The position numbers and the translations under genes are program-made. From contig NZ_JADFBX010000001.1 of NCBI RefSeq assembly GCF_015223055.1, forward strand, positions 62,001 to 126,000: a stretch of DNA of 64,000 bases, read 5' to 3'. Below are positions 27,084 to 36,275 of this stretch, piece after piece (position 1 is the first letter of the stretch; each line of letters opens with the position of its first letter). This DNA is from Pedobacter sp. MC2016-24. Its GTDB lineage: Bacteria > Bacteroidota > Bacteroidia > Sphingobacteriales > Sphingobacteriaceae. The notes beneath the pieces were generated by a model. It did not search any database and was not told the origin of the DNA. It saw nothing but the letters and a program-made list of their open reading frames with translations.

Positions 27084-27671
27084 ATGGCTACTACAACAAA
27101 AAAAGCTGCATCGACCAGCTCAAAAACAAGCACAAAAAAAACAGCTTCAAAACCAACAGGTAAAACCGGAAAAATGGAAAATTCTGAATTTCACGAATTT
27201 TTCGTCGACGAATTAAAAGACATTTACTGGGCAGAAAAACACCTGTTGAAAGCCTTACCAAAAATGAAAAAAGCAGCTACCAGTCCTGAACTGGCCAGTG
27301 CTTTTGAAAAACACACCGAAGAAACCAATACCCACATTGCAACGCTGGAACAAGTGTTTGCTTTACTGGAGGAAAAAGCACAAGCTAAAAAATGTGACGC
27401 TATGGAAGGCTTGCTAAAAGAGGCCGACAGTATTATTGAGGATACTGATGCAGGTACTATGATCCGTGATGCAGGATTAATTCTTGCCGCTCAGAAAGTA
27501 GAGCACTACGAAATTGCAACTTATGGCACATTGGTAGTCTTTGCGCAAAACATGGGACATACAGAAGTTGCTGAATTGTTGCAGTTTACCCTGGACAATG
27601 AGAAAGCGACCGACGTTGCCCTGACTGAAGTGGCTGAAAGCTTCATCAACGAGCAGGCGGCAGCAGAATAA
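27084..27671 (+). CDS. DUF892 ferritin-like protein (YciF type) with Lys/Thr/Ser-rich tail
   Basis: A 195-residue protein. Residues 1-35 form a tail of Lys, Thr, Ser and Ala (TTKKAASTSSKTS) like histone H1-type tails, probably nucleic-acid binding or disordered. Residues 38-190 are a four-helix ferritin-like domain of the DUF892 (YciE/YciF) family: FFVDELKDIYWAEKHLLKALPKM, then KHTEETNTHIATLEQVF and AAQKVEHYEIATYG, with the expected Glu/His metal-ligand candidates. The family is linked to osmotic and oxidative stress. A strong terminator follows at 27678. Confidence 0.9.
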   Translation: MATTTKKAASTSSKTSTKKTASKPTGKTGKMENSEFHEFFVDELKDIYWAEKHLLKALPKMKKAATSPELASAFEKHTEETNTHIATLEQVFALLEEKAQAKKCDAMEGLLKEADSIIEDTDAGTMIRDAGLILAAQKVEHYEIATYGTLVVFAQNMGHTEVAELLQFTLDNEKATDVALTEVAESFINEQAAAE

Positions 27672-27677
27672 ATGCAA

Positions 27678-27713
27678 AGCCGCAGGTTTAAGCAATAGTT
27701 TAGACCTGCGGCT
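27678..27713 (+). terminator. Hairpin terminator after DUF892 gene
   Basis: AGCCGCAGGT (27678-27687) pairs with ACCTGCGGCT (27704-27713), followed by a T-rich stretch. Confidence 0.75.
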
Positions 27714-27727
27714 GTTGTTTTGAGTTT

Positions 27728-28420
27728 ATGACCAGTATAACTGTTAATATGAAAGCAAATTCTACCAAACAATCCTATTTTTACCGTAACGGCTTAACCA
27801 TAGTCTTTCTGCTTTTATTCGTGATTACCCTCGGTGCCCAGGCATTGACGGGCTGGAAGCAGCACAACCAGGACTTAAAAGAAGTGCATGCGCAAGAAAT
27901 TGGTCTGGGTGCTTACCTACAAAGTGGACATTTTATCTCCGCTACTTTCGAAAATTTTGAAAGTGAGTTTCTACAAATGTCTTTGTACGTATTGTTGACC
28001 ATCTCGTTAAGACAAATTGGGTCAGCTGAATCTAAAAAGCTTGATGAGCCAGAAGAAGTAGACCGCAAGCCGCAGCCTTATTCAGATTCACCCTGGGCAG
28101 TTAGAAAAGGCGGCTGGATACTAAAGATCTATAGTAATTCCTTATCCATCTGTTTTGCCATCCTGTTTTTTACGAGTTGGGCACTGCATTTGTATGGAAG
28201 TTGGGAAAATCACAATGTAGAACAGCTGGCCAAACATCTTCCCATAGCAACAGTAATGGAATATCTCGGGGAACCAGAATTCTGGTTTGAAACCTTTCAA
28301 AACTGGCAAAGTGAATTTCTATCGGTAGCTTCCATCGTGTTTTTAACCATTTACCTCCGACAAAAAGGGTCTCCGGAATCAAAACCGGTTGATGCGCCCC
28401 ATCTGGAAACTGGTAAGTAA
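27728..28420 (+). CDS. DUF6766-like membrane protein with internal duplication
   Basis: A 230-residue membrane protein made of two similar halves. Each half begins with a hydrophobic helix (RNGLTIVFLLLFVITLGAQALTGW and YSNSLSICFAILFFTSWALHLYGSW), continues with HNQ/ENHN and a loop, and ends in a segment ESEFLQMSLYVLLTISLRQIGSAESK or SEFLSVASIVFLTIYLRQKGSPESK. So four membrane spans are predicted. I recall this as DUF6766. No function is known. A second Met, eight codons in, could be the true start. Confidence 0.75.
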   Translation: MTSITVNMKANSTKQSYFYRNGLTIVFLLLFVITLGAQALTGWKQHNQDLKEVHAQEIGLGAYLQSGHFISATFENFESEFLQMSLYVLLTISLRQIGSAESKKLDEPEEVDRKPQPYSDSPWAVRKGGWILKIYSNSLSICFAILFFTSWALHLYGSWENHNVEQLAKHLPIATVMEYLGEPEFWFETFQNWQSEFLSVASIVFLTIYLRQKGSPESKPVDAPHLETGK

Positions 28421-28689
28421 TGAATAAAAAATATCAGATTGATATTGGACGCCTTAGCACGACTCGATTTGATGTATGCTTTGTCCGACTCTCCTCCGAC
28501 TCTTGTTCGGCAAAACTAAACCAATAGTTATACAAAATCAGGACTATACTGTATGTATCCTGAATTCAGCTAATAGCTGTCTAATAGTCGCCTATTAAAT
28601 TACTGGTCCAATAAAATCTTTAAAAGAGATTGCAGTGGAAAAACATAATTGTTAAATTCGCATCCCATCAGATTAACGATGATCATAAA

Positions 28690-28941
28690 ATGGAAGAAAA
28701 CGATTTTGTATCGATTTGGCTGGAAGAAACCGGTAATCCGGCAATTGAAGAATTAACCAGGGCGAATCGGGACGTTGCGGATAAAATGTCAAACTTTTTA
28801 TTGGAAAAAGGGATGGATTCGACCGATCTTTCGGCGATGCTAGACATCGATCACAACGAAATTATAAGGTGGTTTAACGGTTTGCATGCATTTAGTATAA
28901 AAAAACTAAATGAAATGACCACAACCGTGGCTATGTCTTAA
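28690..28941 (+). CDS. Small HTH (Cro/C1-like) protein
   Basis: 83 residues from ATG 28690 (an in-frame TTG is 20 codons upstream). The core DVADKMSNFLLEKGMDSTDLSAMLDIDHNEIIRWFNGLHAFSIKKLNEM resembles an XRE-type helix-turn-helix: SAMLDIDHNEIIRWFNG is helix-turn-recognition helix. Such small proteins often act as antitoxins or phage-type regulators, but no toxin is adjacent. Single gene. Confidence 0.65.
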   Translation: MEENDFVSIWLEETGNPAIEELTRANRDVADKMSNFLLEKGMDSTDLSAMLDIDHNEIIRWFNGLHAFSIKKLNEMTTTVAMS

Positions 28942-28962
28942 TCGTTTATAGCACTATATATC

Positions 28963-30117
28963 TTATTTAAATAGTCGCAGCATTTTAGTCAATGCATCAT
29001 GTGAGTGCATAAGTTGACCATTGTCCAATGACTGTTTTGCTGCTACAGCTGCTCTTTTACGCATATTAATTTCGTAAGCGGAAATGGCGTCTTTAAGTGT
29101 TCCGTATTTCTCTGCAGTCAGACAATCTGTTAATTCCAATGCATCGAGCATGGCCATGTTGGCACCCTCACCCGCAAACGGAGGCATTGCATGGGCTGCA
29201 TCTCCAATCATGGTTAGGTTGGACTGTGGTTTCCAGTTTTGATCCAGGGGCATGCAGTAAATTCTACGTGGAATAAAGGAAGTCGTCGCATTTTCAAAAA
29301 GCGCGTACCATATGTTATTCCAATCTGCATATTCTTTTTTAAACCAGGCCAACATCTGCTCGTTATCAGTGTAATCTAAGCCATTGTCTTCTGCCCAATT
29401 TTCGACAGGTTTAAACGATGCATAATAAGTGAGCTCACCGGTACCTTTGAGTCCCATTAACAAGTTTTTTTCATTTCCATAGGCCATTAATTTTCCTCCA
29501 TTAAGAAGCGCATAAATTTGAGCTGCGTTTTTTTCCGGATGATGGACGTTCCCTTCAAGCATGGTGACACCGGAATAAAAAGCCTTGATGTCTGTAAGAT
29601 AAGGCCTGATTTTAGAATTGACGCCATCTGCCGCAATTACAAGATCTGCGTACGCTGAGTGGCCATTTTTAAAGTGCATGAGCCAACCTTCGTGCTGAGG
29701 CTCCATCGACAGAAAGTGGCTGTCCCAAACCACTGTTCCTGCTGCTAAAGCGTCCAGTAGCATTGATCTCAATGGTCCCCGGTCTATTTCCGGACGAAAA
29801 TAGGTATTGTCGAAATCATCAGCAGACTTGGTGTCGTGATCGGTAAAAAACACCTTGGCCTGGGGGTCTACAATTATTTTTTTATCTGCCCCCGGACGGT
29901 ATTTCTTTTTAAACGATTCAAGTAAATTGGCCTCACGTATGACTGTTAATCCAGATCCATCGTGCATGTCTAAAGGTGAACCGATCAAACGGGCATCTTG
30001 ATTTACGTCTCTTTCATAAAGCTTCAGATCTGCGCCTTTAAGTTGTAAAAGCCGCGCTAATGCAAGTCCCCCTGGCCCGCCCCCAACAATAGCTATTTTT
30101 TTATCTTTCAGTAGCAT
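28963..30117 (-). CDS. TetX-like FAD-dependent monooxygenase
   Basis: A 384-residue class-A flavin monooxygenase. The FAD fingerprint is KIAIVGGGPGGLALARLLQLKG at residue 8, the DG motif is VIAADGVNSKIR near 165 and the GD motif is MIGDAAHAMPPFAGEGANMAML near 305. Overall order and many segments (YERD, SPLDMHDGSG, RGPLRSMLLDAL, TMIGDAAH.MPPFAG) recall TetX of Bacteroides, which hydroxylates and inactivates tetracyclines. Substrate-contact residues could not be compared position by position. Other substrates are possible. It stands alone next to the beta-lactamase-fold gene on the opposite strand. Confidence 0.85.
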   Translation of the reverse strand: MLLKDKKIAIVGGGPGGLALARLLQLKGADLKLYERDVNQDARLIGSPLDMHDGSGLTVIREANLLESFKKKYRPGADKKIIVDPQAKVFFTDHDTKSADDFDNTYFRPEIDRGPLRSMLLDALAAGTVVWDSHFLSMEPQHEGWLMHFKNGHSAYADLVIAADGVNSKIRPYLTDIKAFYSGVTMLEGNVHHPEKNAAQIYALLNGGKLMAYGNEKNLLMGLKGTGELTYYASFKPVENWAEDNGLDYTDNEQMLAWFKKEYADWNNIWYALFENATTSFIPRRIYCMPLDQNWKPQSNLTMIGDAAHAMPPFAGEGANMAMLDALELTDCLTAEKYGTLKDAISAYEINMRKRAAVAAKQSLDNGQLMHSHDALTKMLRLFK

Positions 30118-30233
30118 GTTAATATTTTATAATCAGAATACAAACATATTGAATAAATTGGACTGAAATGAATGAGTTCGGTTATAGTAGATATAACCTT
30201 GCTATTCCTAATTTTTTAGAAATTTGCGATATC

Positions 30234-31343
30234 ATGAGAATTAGAATTTTAATTTTATTGTTCGTGTTTTCCTGGGGGAATTTTGCTTTTTCCCAGGATA
30301 AGAAAATAGAAGTCATTGGCTATCTCAAAAAAGAGATGGCGGTGAAAAAAATACCTGGATGCCAGTTGGTCGTAATTAGAGACAACAAGGTTCTATTATC
30401 TGAAGCACTTGGCATTGCTGAAGTGCCATTTTCCATCCCTGTAAAAACGAATACCATTTTTTCAATCAATTCTATTGCTAAAGTTTTTACTTCCGTTGCG
30501 ATCATGCAATTACAGGAACAAAATAAACTCAATATTAATGACAAAATTTCCAGTCATATTGATTCTATTCCGGAGAATTGGAAACAGATAACGATCAAAC
30601 AGTTGATGAGCCATACATCCGGGCTTCCTGATATTGAGGATGATAAAGGCCTGATTGGCGACATGGGGCAAGATTCGGCCTGGTTAAAAGTTAAAAAATT
30701 ACCCTTACAATCTGAGGCCGGAGAAAAGTTTAATTACAATGCCACAAACTATTATATTCTACAAAACATTATTGAGAAATACAGCGCAACAAATTTCGAA
30801 AAATTTGTCAGCAAGCATCAGTTTGATGTCGTAAAAATGAAGCACGTATATTATGGAAATTCCTATGATGTGGTTGAAAATAAATGCCCGACCTACACCT
30901 ATTATCATCAGGACAAAATATCTGGTGAATATATTAAGGGAGCACAATTGAAGGAAACTTATGAGGAATTCCCTTCAAAAATGAGAACTGACGCAGGCGT
31001 GTTTACCACTGCAGAAGAAATGGGGAAATGGATAATTGGTTTGCAGTCGGGTAAACTTCTTAATAGAAATGAGGATATTGCTACCATTTGGGAGCCGGTA
31101 AAACTAAATAACGGGACTTACGATGGTTTTGGAGGTCTTTTAGATGCTTATGCTTTGGGTTGGCCTGTAATTACCCGAAAAAACCATCCTGCAGTTGCCC
31201 CTCTTGGTGGTGGACGTGCAGCTTTTATCATTTACCCTAAAGACAATCTCACCATCATCCTTTTTACAAATCTTACAGGCGTATATCCAGAAGAAATCAT
31301 TGATAAAATAGCAGGATTTTATGTGCCAGGCATTGGTAAATAG
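30234..31343 (+). CDS. Secreted serine hydrolase, beta-lactamase/PBP fold
   Basis: 369 residues from ATG 30234 (an in-frame Met lies 22 codons upstream), starting with a signal peptide MRIRILILLFVFSWGNFAFSQ. The fold is that of class-C beta-lactamases and esterases: SxxK motif SINSIAKVF, second motif region FNYNATNYYIL and a late GGGRAAFI segment in place of KTG. This pattern fits a beta-lactamase-family esterase or peptidase rather than a true beta-lactamase. Probably periplasmic. It is followed on the same strand by a thioredoxin-like gene and a LytS/LytTR pair, but gaps argue for separate transcripts. Confidence 0.85.
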   Translation: MRIRILILLFVFSWGNFAFSQDKKIEVIGYLKKEMAVKKIPGCQLVVIRDNKVLLSEALGIAEVPFSIPVKTNTIFSINSIAKVFTSVAIMQLQEQNKLNINDKISSHIDSIPENWKQITIKQLMSHTSGLPDIEDDKGLIGDMGQDSAWLKVKKLPLQSEAGEKFNYNATNYYILQNIIEKYSATNFEKFVSKHQFDVVKMKHVYYGNSYDVVENKCPTYTYYHQDKISGEYIKGAQLKETYEEFPSKMRTDAGVFTTAEEMGKWIIGLQSGKLLNRNEDIATIWEPVKLNNGTYDGFGGLLDAYALGWPVITRKNHPAVAPLGGGRAAFIIYPKDNLTIILFTNLTGVYPEEIIDKIAGFYVPGIGK

Positions 31344-31463
31344 AAATCAGGCATACTTTAAATATATAAAATCTGTCACATTCAAAGAAAAGGATACCGA
31401 ATTCAGTTTTTGGTAATGAGCTAAAGATTCTGCTCTTCATTTTTGATCAAAAAAAAGATAGAA

Positions 31464-32621
31464 ATGAAAAAAACAGTTATTCTTTTGTCCATTATGATAT
31501 CGTTTTGTTATTGCTCAGCGCAATCTATCGATACCGCTGCTCTGGGGATCCTTCAGAAATCCTATGACAGACTGGTCAGGATAAATCCGATTAATTATCG
31601 GATGACTAAACTCGATACCATGATCAGGGATGGATGGCCCAGAGTGGTCAGGTCAGAGGTAAACGGAACTATAAGCAAAAACGGAGACTGGCTTATCTAT
31701 TTTGAGGACCTTTCCGTATGGCTTGTGCGTAATGATACCTTATATAAAAAAAAGTCTCCGCAAGCAACCACCACTTATACTGACAAGTGGAACAGTCATG
31801 ACCTAGCTGCTTTTAGCCCATATAATATCCTGGGCAAGGAACGGCCTCTTCTGAATAAGGACGATGACTCGATCAGGTTTGTCTCCGGGTCTGAAAAGGA
31901 AAAGTTTTACATTATAGATATAATCAGGAAAAAGATTGACTACGGAACGCCAGATCTGATAAGCAAGCAATACTACAACCGGTATTGGATTGATAAGAAA
32001 AACCTTTTGCCGGTAAGAAGGCTAATGCATTCCAAAAAGCTGGAAAGCGGAAAGGAGGCCGTGGATATCTATGATTTTTCTCTGTCTATCCCCACATCCG
32101 ATACGGAGGCTTCTGCAGCTTCTGCATTCCTGTCCGGGCCAGTGGAAAAGGAACTGGATAAAAATAAGTATGAAACTTTAAAGATAGGAAGCCTTGCTCC
32201 TAAGTTTTCTGCTGTCAATGTGAGAAACGGAAGGTCTGTGTCGCACGAAGTGCTAAAGGGTAAGGTTGTATTGTTGGATTTCTGGTACCTTTCCTGCATG
32301 CCATGCAAGATGCTGATCCCCAAAATACAGCGGTTGCGGGATAAATTTAAAAGTGAAGATGTAGCCATCGTCGGGATCAATGTGCGTGATACGTCTGCCA
32401 AAGAGATCAGGAAATTCTTAAAGGAAAGGAAAATCCTCTTCTCACAATATTACATGGCGGAATCGATGATGGCTGATTACAAACTATATGCTTTTCCTAC
32501 TACGATGATTGTAGGCAGGGATGGTCAGGTAAAACTGGTAGAGATCGGGGAAGGTGAGGACACGGAGCAAAAGCTGGAGCAGGCAATCAGGAAAGAGCTG
32601 AAATTAAAACCTGGTTTTTAG
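31464..32621 (+). CDS. TlpA-like thiol-disulphide protein with N-terminal extension
   Basis: 385 residues from ATG 31464 (an in-frame TTG lies seven codons upstream), with signal peptide MKKTVILLSIMISFCYCSAQ. Residues 1-230 form an extension common in Bacteroidota redox proteins. Residues 245-385 are a thioredoxin-like AhpC/TSA domain: GSLAPKFSAVNVRNG, then LLDFWYLSCMPCKMLIPKIQ with the redox motif CMPC, and YAFPTTMIVGRDG with the cis-proline. It would act in the periplasm. The next gene follows after 66 bases, so the two may be in one transcript. Confidence 0.85.
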   Translation: MKKTVILLSIMISFCYCSAQSIDTAALGILQKSYDRLVRINPINYRMTKLDTMIRDGWPRVVRSEVNGTISKNGDWLIYFEDLSVWLVRNDTLYKKKSPQATTTYTDKWNSHDLAAFSPYNILGKERPLLNKDDDSIRFVSGSEKEKFYIIDIIRKKIDYGTPDLISKQYYNRYWIDKKNLLPVRRLMHSKKLESGKEAVDIYDFSLSIPTSDTEASAASAFLSGPVEKELDKNKYETLKIGSLAPKFSAVNVRNGRSVSHEVLKGKVVLLDFWYLSCMPCKMLIPKIQRLRDKFKSEDVAIVGINVRDTSAKEIRKFLKERKILFSQYYMAESMMADYKLYAFPTTMIVGRDGQVKLVEIGEGEDTEQKLEQAIRKELKLKPGF

Positions 32622-32687
32622 CAGACGATGGAATACGGATTTTACATATATTTTTCGATCTTGCCAGCCTTTTCAAACAAATCTAAA

Positions 32688-34394
32688 ATGTCAAAAAACA
32701 TTGTCCTTCTTCTATTAATCTGTGCAGTCTGCCAAAGCGTTTCTGGCAGACAGAAGCGGAAGGATCAATACCTGGATCATGGTTTTTCTAACATTTCACT
32801 GAAGAAACGCGTGGTGGGAAAAATCTGCGATAGCTGTCAGGTAGATTTCGCAGTTGATGCTGAACCTGATTTTAGTTATGTAATGACCGGATCCGGATTT
32901 ACACCGGAACGGTTTTGTTGTGGGCGAAATGATAACAATCCAGCTTTAGGAACATATAGCAACGCCAAACATCTGATATCTAAAGGGTTGATAGGGATAA
33001 CGTTCCTGCCAAATTTTTTGATGGGAAAAGGAAAGAGAGTCCAATATTTCCGCTCGTATGGAGGAGCGGATTACCGTAAGCTTGAATTTTCTGTAAAACA
33101 GAATGGCAGGACTATTAAATCCTGGGGTCCGATTCTTGAGCTTAAGGAAGATAAAAATTACTCAATAGGTATGCCCAGCTTCCATGCAGGAACTTTCAAC
33201 CTTCGCATCAACGACACCTTGGAGATTACCGTCAGGGCCATTGAAACTAAAAAAATAGTGAAGACCATTACCGTGATCCGTGCAGAAGATAAGGCCACTA
33301 ATTTCGTGTTTTATGAATTGCCGATGGGCAGTGAGGATTTCAGCATCAATTTACAGAACATTTTAAATATAAATTCAGGTATACCTGAAGTGGAACAGGG
33401 AAGAACTTCCAATATTTTTGAAAAGGACTACGGCACCATTGGCATTTTAAGATTTGGCCCGCTGGGAAATGATGAACTTCAGTATACTTTTGAAAAAAGT
33501 CGCGATCAATGGAAGTCGATAAAAGGATTAAATGCCGAGAATTCAGCTTATATCGTTTTTAGCGCAGAGCTGCCAGAAGGGAAAGTGCAGGATATCTACC
33601 TTAGGTATAGTAGTCAACCTGAAACGGTACATAAAATAACAATGAGCGTAAAACAGAAACCATTTCAAATGCCCTGGAAAAAGGTGGCGGTGATTAGTAT
33701 GTTTGCGGTTGCGGTCTGTGGACTATGGTTTTATCTTTGGGGCAAGCGCAATAGAGCCAGGCTCGCTAAGCTGAAGCGTAAGAGTGAGGATGCAGAAGCT
33801 CAGCTTATGTTACTGAGCGGGCAACTTAACCCACATTTTCTCTTCAACTCACTGAATGCGATTCAGGGAACATTTAACAGTCGTGATCCTGAGCGGGCAA
33901 ATGCCTACATTGGAAATGTTGCCGGATTTATGCGCAACGTAATGAATAACGGTAGGAAAGAATTTATATCATTGCATGAGGAACTCGCGCTAGAAACGGA
34001 TTATTTAAAGTTGGAACAGGAAAGAATGGATTTTTCCTATTCGATTGATATCGCACCGGAAATCCAGACTTCAACGATTGACTTTCCTCCACTATTGTTG
34101 CAACCAGTACTGGAGAACAGTATCAGGCATGCCTTTAACCGGGATTTCGCATCTCCGTTGATTCAAATCAGGGTCTTTAGTTATGGCACCACGCTGTATG
34201 TTGATATTGCTGACAATGGTAAGGCCAGTTGGGACAGTACTACGGTACACGAAGGCCACGGCTTGTCCTTAATCAGAAAACGTATGGCTGTATATAATGA
34301 TAAACTTGAAACTATGCCAATTGATATACAGGTAAACTATAAGGAAGGAACAGGAACAATGACTAGATTTACGTTTCAAAACTGGCTTTCATGA
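32688..34394 (+). CDS. LytS-type sensor histidine kinase
   Basis: 568 residues from ATG 32688; the upstream ATG at 32628 would place extra residues before the signal peptide MSKNIVLLLLICAVCQSVSG. A periplasmic region of about 320 residues follows, then one membrane helix (VAVISMFAVAVCGLWFYLWG) and a short linker. The cytosolic part is the His_kinase (LytS/YehU) type: LSGQLNPHFLFNSLNAIQG with the phospho-acceptor histidine, and LLQPVLENSIRHAF with a reduced HATPase. It overlaps its response regulator by 4 bases. The sensed signal is unknown. Confidence 0.9.
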   Translation: MSKNIVLLLLICAVCQSVSGRQKRKDQYLDHGFSNISLKKRVVGKICDSCQVDFAVDAEPDFSYVMTGSGFTPERFCCGRNDNNPALGTYSNAKHLISKGLIGITFLPNFLMGKGKRVQYFRSYGGADYRKLEFSVKQNGRTIKSWGPILELKEDKNYSIGMPSFHAGTFNLRINDTLEITVRAIETKKIVKTITVIRAEDKATNFVFYELPMGSEDFSINLQNILNINSGIPEVEQGRTSNIFEKDYGTIGILRFGPLGNDELQYTFEKSRDQWKSIKGLNAENSAYIVFSAELPEGKVQDIYLRYSSQPETVHKITMSVKQKPFQMPWKKVAVISMFAVAVCGLWFYLWGKRNRARLAKLKRKSEDAEAQLMLLSGQLNPHFLFNSLNAIQGTFNSRDPERANAYIGNVAGFMRNVMNNGRKEFISLHEELALETDYLKLEQERMDFSYSIDIAPEIQTSTIDFPPLLLQPVLENSIRHAFNRDFASPLIQIRVFSYGTTLYVDIADNGKASWDSTTVHEGHGLSLIRKRMAVYNDKLETMPIDIQVNYKEGTGTMTRFTFQNWLS

Positions 34395-35134
34395 ATGATC
34401 TTCACTGTTTTATCCTGGATGACGAACAAAAAGCTGTCGAAACCCTATCACAGTTGTTGGGCAACTATTGCCCCCACCTCACAATTGCCGGCAGTGCAAA
34501 TTCAGTAAAACAGGCGCTGGAATTTCTGGCCGATCATGTTGTTGACATTCTTTTCCTGGACATTAAGATGCAGCAGGAAACTGGATTTGATCTGCTGGAA
34601 CAGTTGCCGGAGAATAAAGCGCATGTTATATTCATAACCGCACACGACGAATACGGGATACAGGCCATCAAATTTTCTGCGACAGACTACCTGCTAAAAC
34701 CGGTGATGCCGGAGGATCTGATCGCTGCGGTTCACAAAGTCGGTCTGCAGAAAAATTCTCAGGCCGAGCAGCTTGCCATGCTATTGCAGTCTTACAGACA
34801 CCAGCGGGACAACACGCAGAAAAGAATAGCCCTTCCCGATCAGCATGAGATCAAGTACGTACTGATAGAAAATATCATTTGTTGTGGTGCTGACAATACA
34901 TATACAAGTTTTTACATCAGTGGTGAGAATAAGCCAATTATTGTCTCGAAACCTATTTCTGAATACGAGCAGGTGCTCTCAGTCTATGGTTTTATCCGGA
35001 TCCATCAATCTTGGCTCATCAATAGAAACCATATTCATTCATTTAAAAAGGCGGATGGTGGCTATTTGATTATGACCAACAGTATAAGTATCCCGGTGAG
35101 CAGGCAGAGGAAACATCTGCTAAAAGAACTTTAA
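34391..35134 (+). CDS. LytTR-family response regulator
   Basis: A 247-residue regulator with an N-terminal receiver domain (LDDEQKAVETL, phospho-acceptor aspartate in FLDIKM, and TAHDEYGIQAIKFSATDYLLKPV) and a C-terminal LytTR DNA-binding domain (residues 140-247, EIKYVLIENIICCGADNTYT, SYFIRIHQSWLINRNHI-like). It partners the LytS-type kinase with which it overlaps by 4 bases. LytTR regulators bind tandem direct repeats upstream of targets; none was identified here. Confidence 0.92.
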   Translation: MNDLHCFILDDEQKAVETLSQLLGNYCPHLTIAGSANSVKQALEFLADHVVDILFLDIKMQQETGFDLLEQLPENKAHVIFITAHDEYGIQAIKFSATDYLLKPVMPEDLIAAVHKVGLQKNSQAEQLAMLLQSYRHQRDNTQKRIALPDQHEIKYVLIENIICCGADNTYTSFYISGENKPIIVSKPISEYEQVLSVYGFIRIHQSWLINRNHIHSFKKADGGYLIMTNSISIPVSRQRKHLLKEL

Positions 35135-35275
35135 CTGGATAACCCCCATCTAATTGTATCTCATTGATATTCTATATCTACGATTAAGCGGTAACCATTA
35201 CCATGGATATTAAATACAACTCTTTTTTCATTAAGTATAGCAGCATTTTAATTTGTTTGTAAACTACCCAATCTA

Positions 35276-35785
35276 TCATGAAATTTTAGCAAGTACCTGG
35301 TCTCTGCGGTTTGATAAGGTACCGCCCACTTCGATTACCTCAATACCAAAATCCCCAATCCAATCGTATAGTAAATTATTAACCCGGCTTCTAAGTTTTG
35401 GAAGATCTGTCTGACGGCAAGGTATCAGATCAGGTTCCTCAATTGGAACAAACACGAGAAGGTCAATTCCAGCAATCACCGATTGAGCAGCTTCAAAGAG
35501 TAATTGAATGTTCATACCTGGGACTATAACATGCAGATAGGCTAAAATATCAATAACACATCTGTCAAATATCACATTACCTTCACTTTTAGAAACCAGT
35601 CTGGCCGAATAATTAAACTGCTCAATAAAATCTTCAGCAGTAGGGATTTCTGAGAATTCATGCCCTGATGTTTCCAGTTGATAGTATGGTTCCATCTCAA
35701 GTATATAACCAGGAAGATTCATCAGGAGTTCTTCAGCCAGGGTTGATTTTCCCACCCTGTGAGCACCGACAATTGCAATTCTCAT
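35276..35785 (-). CDS. P-loop NTPase, nucleoside-kinase-like (AAA_28 type)
   Basis: A 169-residue protein with Walker A GAHRVGKSTLAEEL at residues 7-20 and a later IFDRCVIDILAYL (DR motif). The layout resembles nucleoside or NadR-type kinases and the AAA_28 family. Late arginines (CRQTDLPKLRSRV) form a lid-like segment. The substrate is unknown. It is the last clearly chromosomal gene before the tRNA-Lys insertion region. Confidence 0.7.
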   Translation of the reverse strand: MRIAIVGAHRVGKSTLAEELLMNLPGYILEMEPYYQLETSGHEFSEIPTAEDFIEQFNYSARLVSKSEGNVIFDRCVIDILAYLHVIVPGMNIQLLFEAAQSVIAGIDLLVFVPIEEPDLIPCRQTDLPKLRSRVNNLLYDWIGDFGIEVIEVGGTLSNRRDQVLAKIS

Positions 35786-35916
35786 AGTTTACACTTTATT
35801 CCTCCAGATAGCCATTATTACTAATTCTTTCCATCAAATTTACCATTTGTATACGTAGGATTTCCTAAAAACAAAAAAAGCCTTACAATGTATTGATTTT
35901 AAGACTTATTTTATAC

Positions 35917-35930
35917 GTGATCCCGCTGGG
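35917..35930 (-). repeat. tRNA-Lys 3'-end fragment (attachment-site relic, oldest)
   Basis: GTGATCCCGCTGGG repeats the complement of the last bases of tRNA-Lys plus one flanking base. It diverges at once after that. It probably marks the chromosomal end of the first insertion, or the original flank. Confidence 0.6.
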
Positions 35931-36031
35931 TAAAGATCTCGAACACCTTTGTGTCCGAAGAGAATAGTGGCTTTAGGTAGGTCAATTCCAAATGATAATG
36001 TTACTAATTCAGATGCATAATTTATACCAAA

Positions 36032-36057
36032 AAAGCCTCAATTTGCATTGAGGCTTT
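36032..36057 (-). terminator. Hairpin adjacent to tRNA-Lys 3'-end fragment
   Basis: AAAGCCTCAA (36032-36041) pairs with TTGAGGCTTT (36048-36057). Seen on the minus strand it sits just downstream of the fragment at 36060, as tRNA terminators do. Confidence 0.65.
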
Positions 36058-36059
36058 CA

Positions 36060-36190
36060 GTGATCCCGCTGGGATTCGAACCTAGTTCAAATATCAGGGT
36101 TTAAATAGTATTTAGTGCGGTTTTTAAATTCGACTCACCGAATCGCTCACCACTTATTTTGTACGTTTTTAACTGCAATTACTTTACTTA
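36060..36190. repeat. Left end of older element (tRNA 3' end plus conserved arm)
   Basis: 23 bases match the tRNA-Lys 3' end; the following 110 bases align by eye with 40096-40203 (shared blocks TTTAAATAGTATTT, TGCGGTTTT, ACTCACC, CTCACCA, CTGCAATT). Probably the recombinase arm sites. Confidence 0.75.
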
Positions 36191-36275
36191 AAAATACGGC
36201 TTTTTTCTTCAAATTGCAAATGTATATTTTCATTTCAGGGACTAATAAAAATCCATTCGGAGATTGTTTATTCGA

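Noticed and set aside
30234..31343. Class C beta-lactamase resistance gene
   Set aside because: SxxK is present, but the KTG triad is replaced by a GGGR stretch; the family is dominated by esterases and peptidases, so resistance cannot be claimed.
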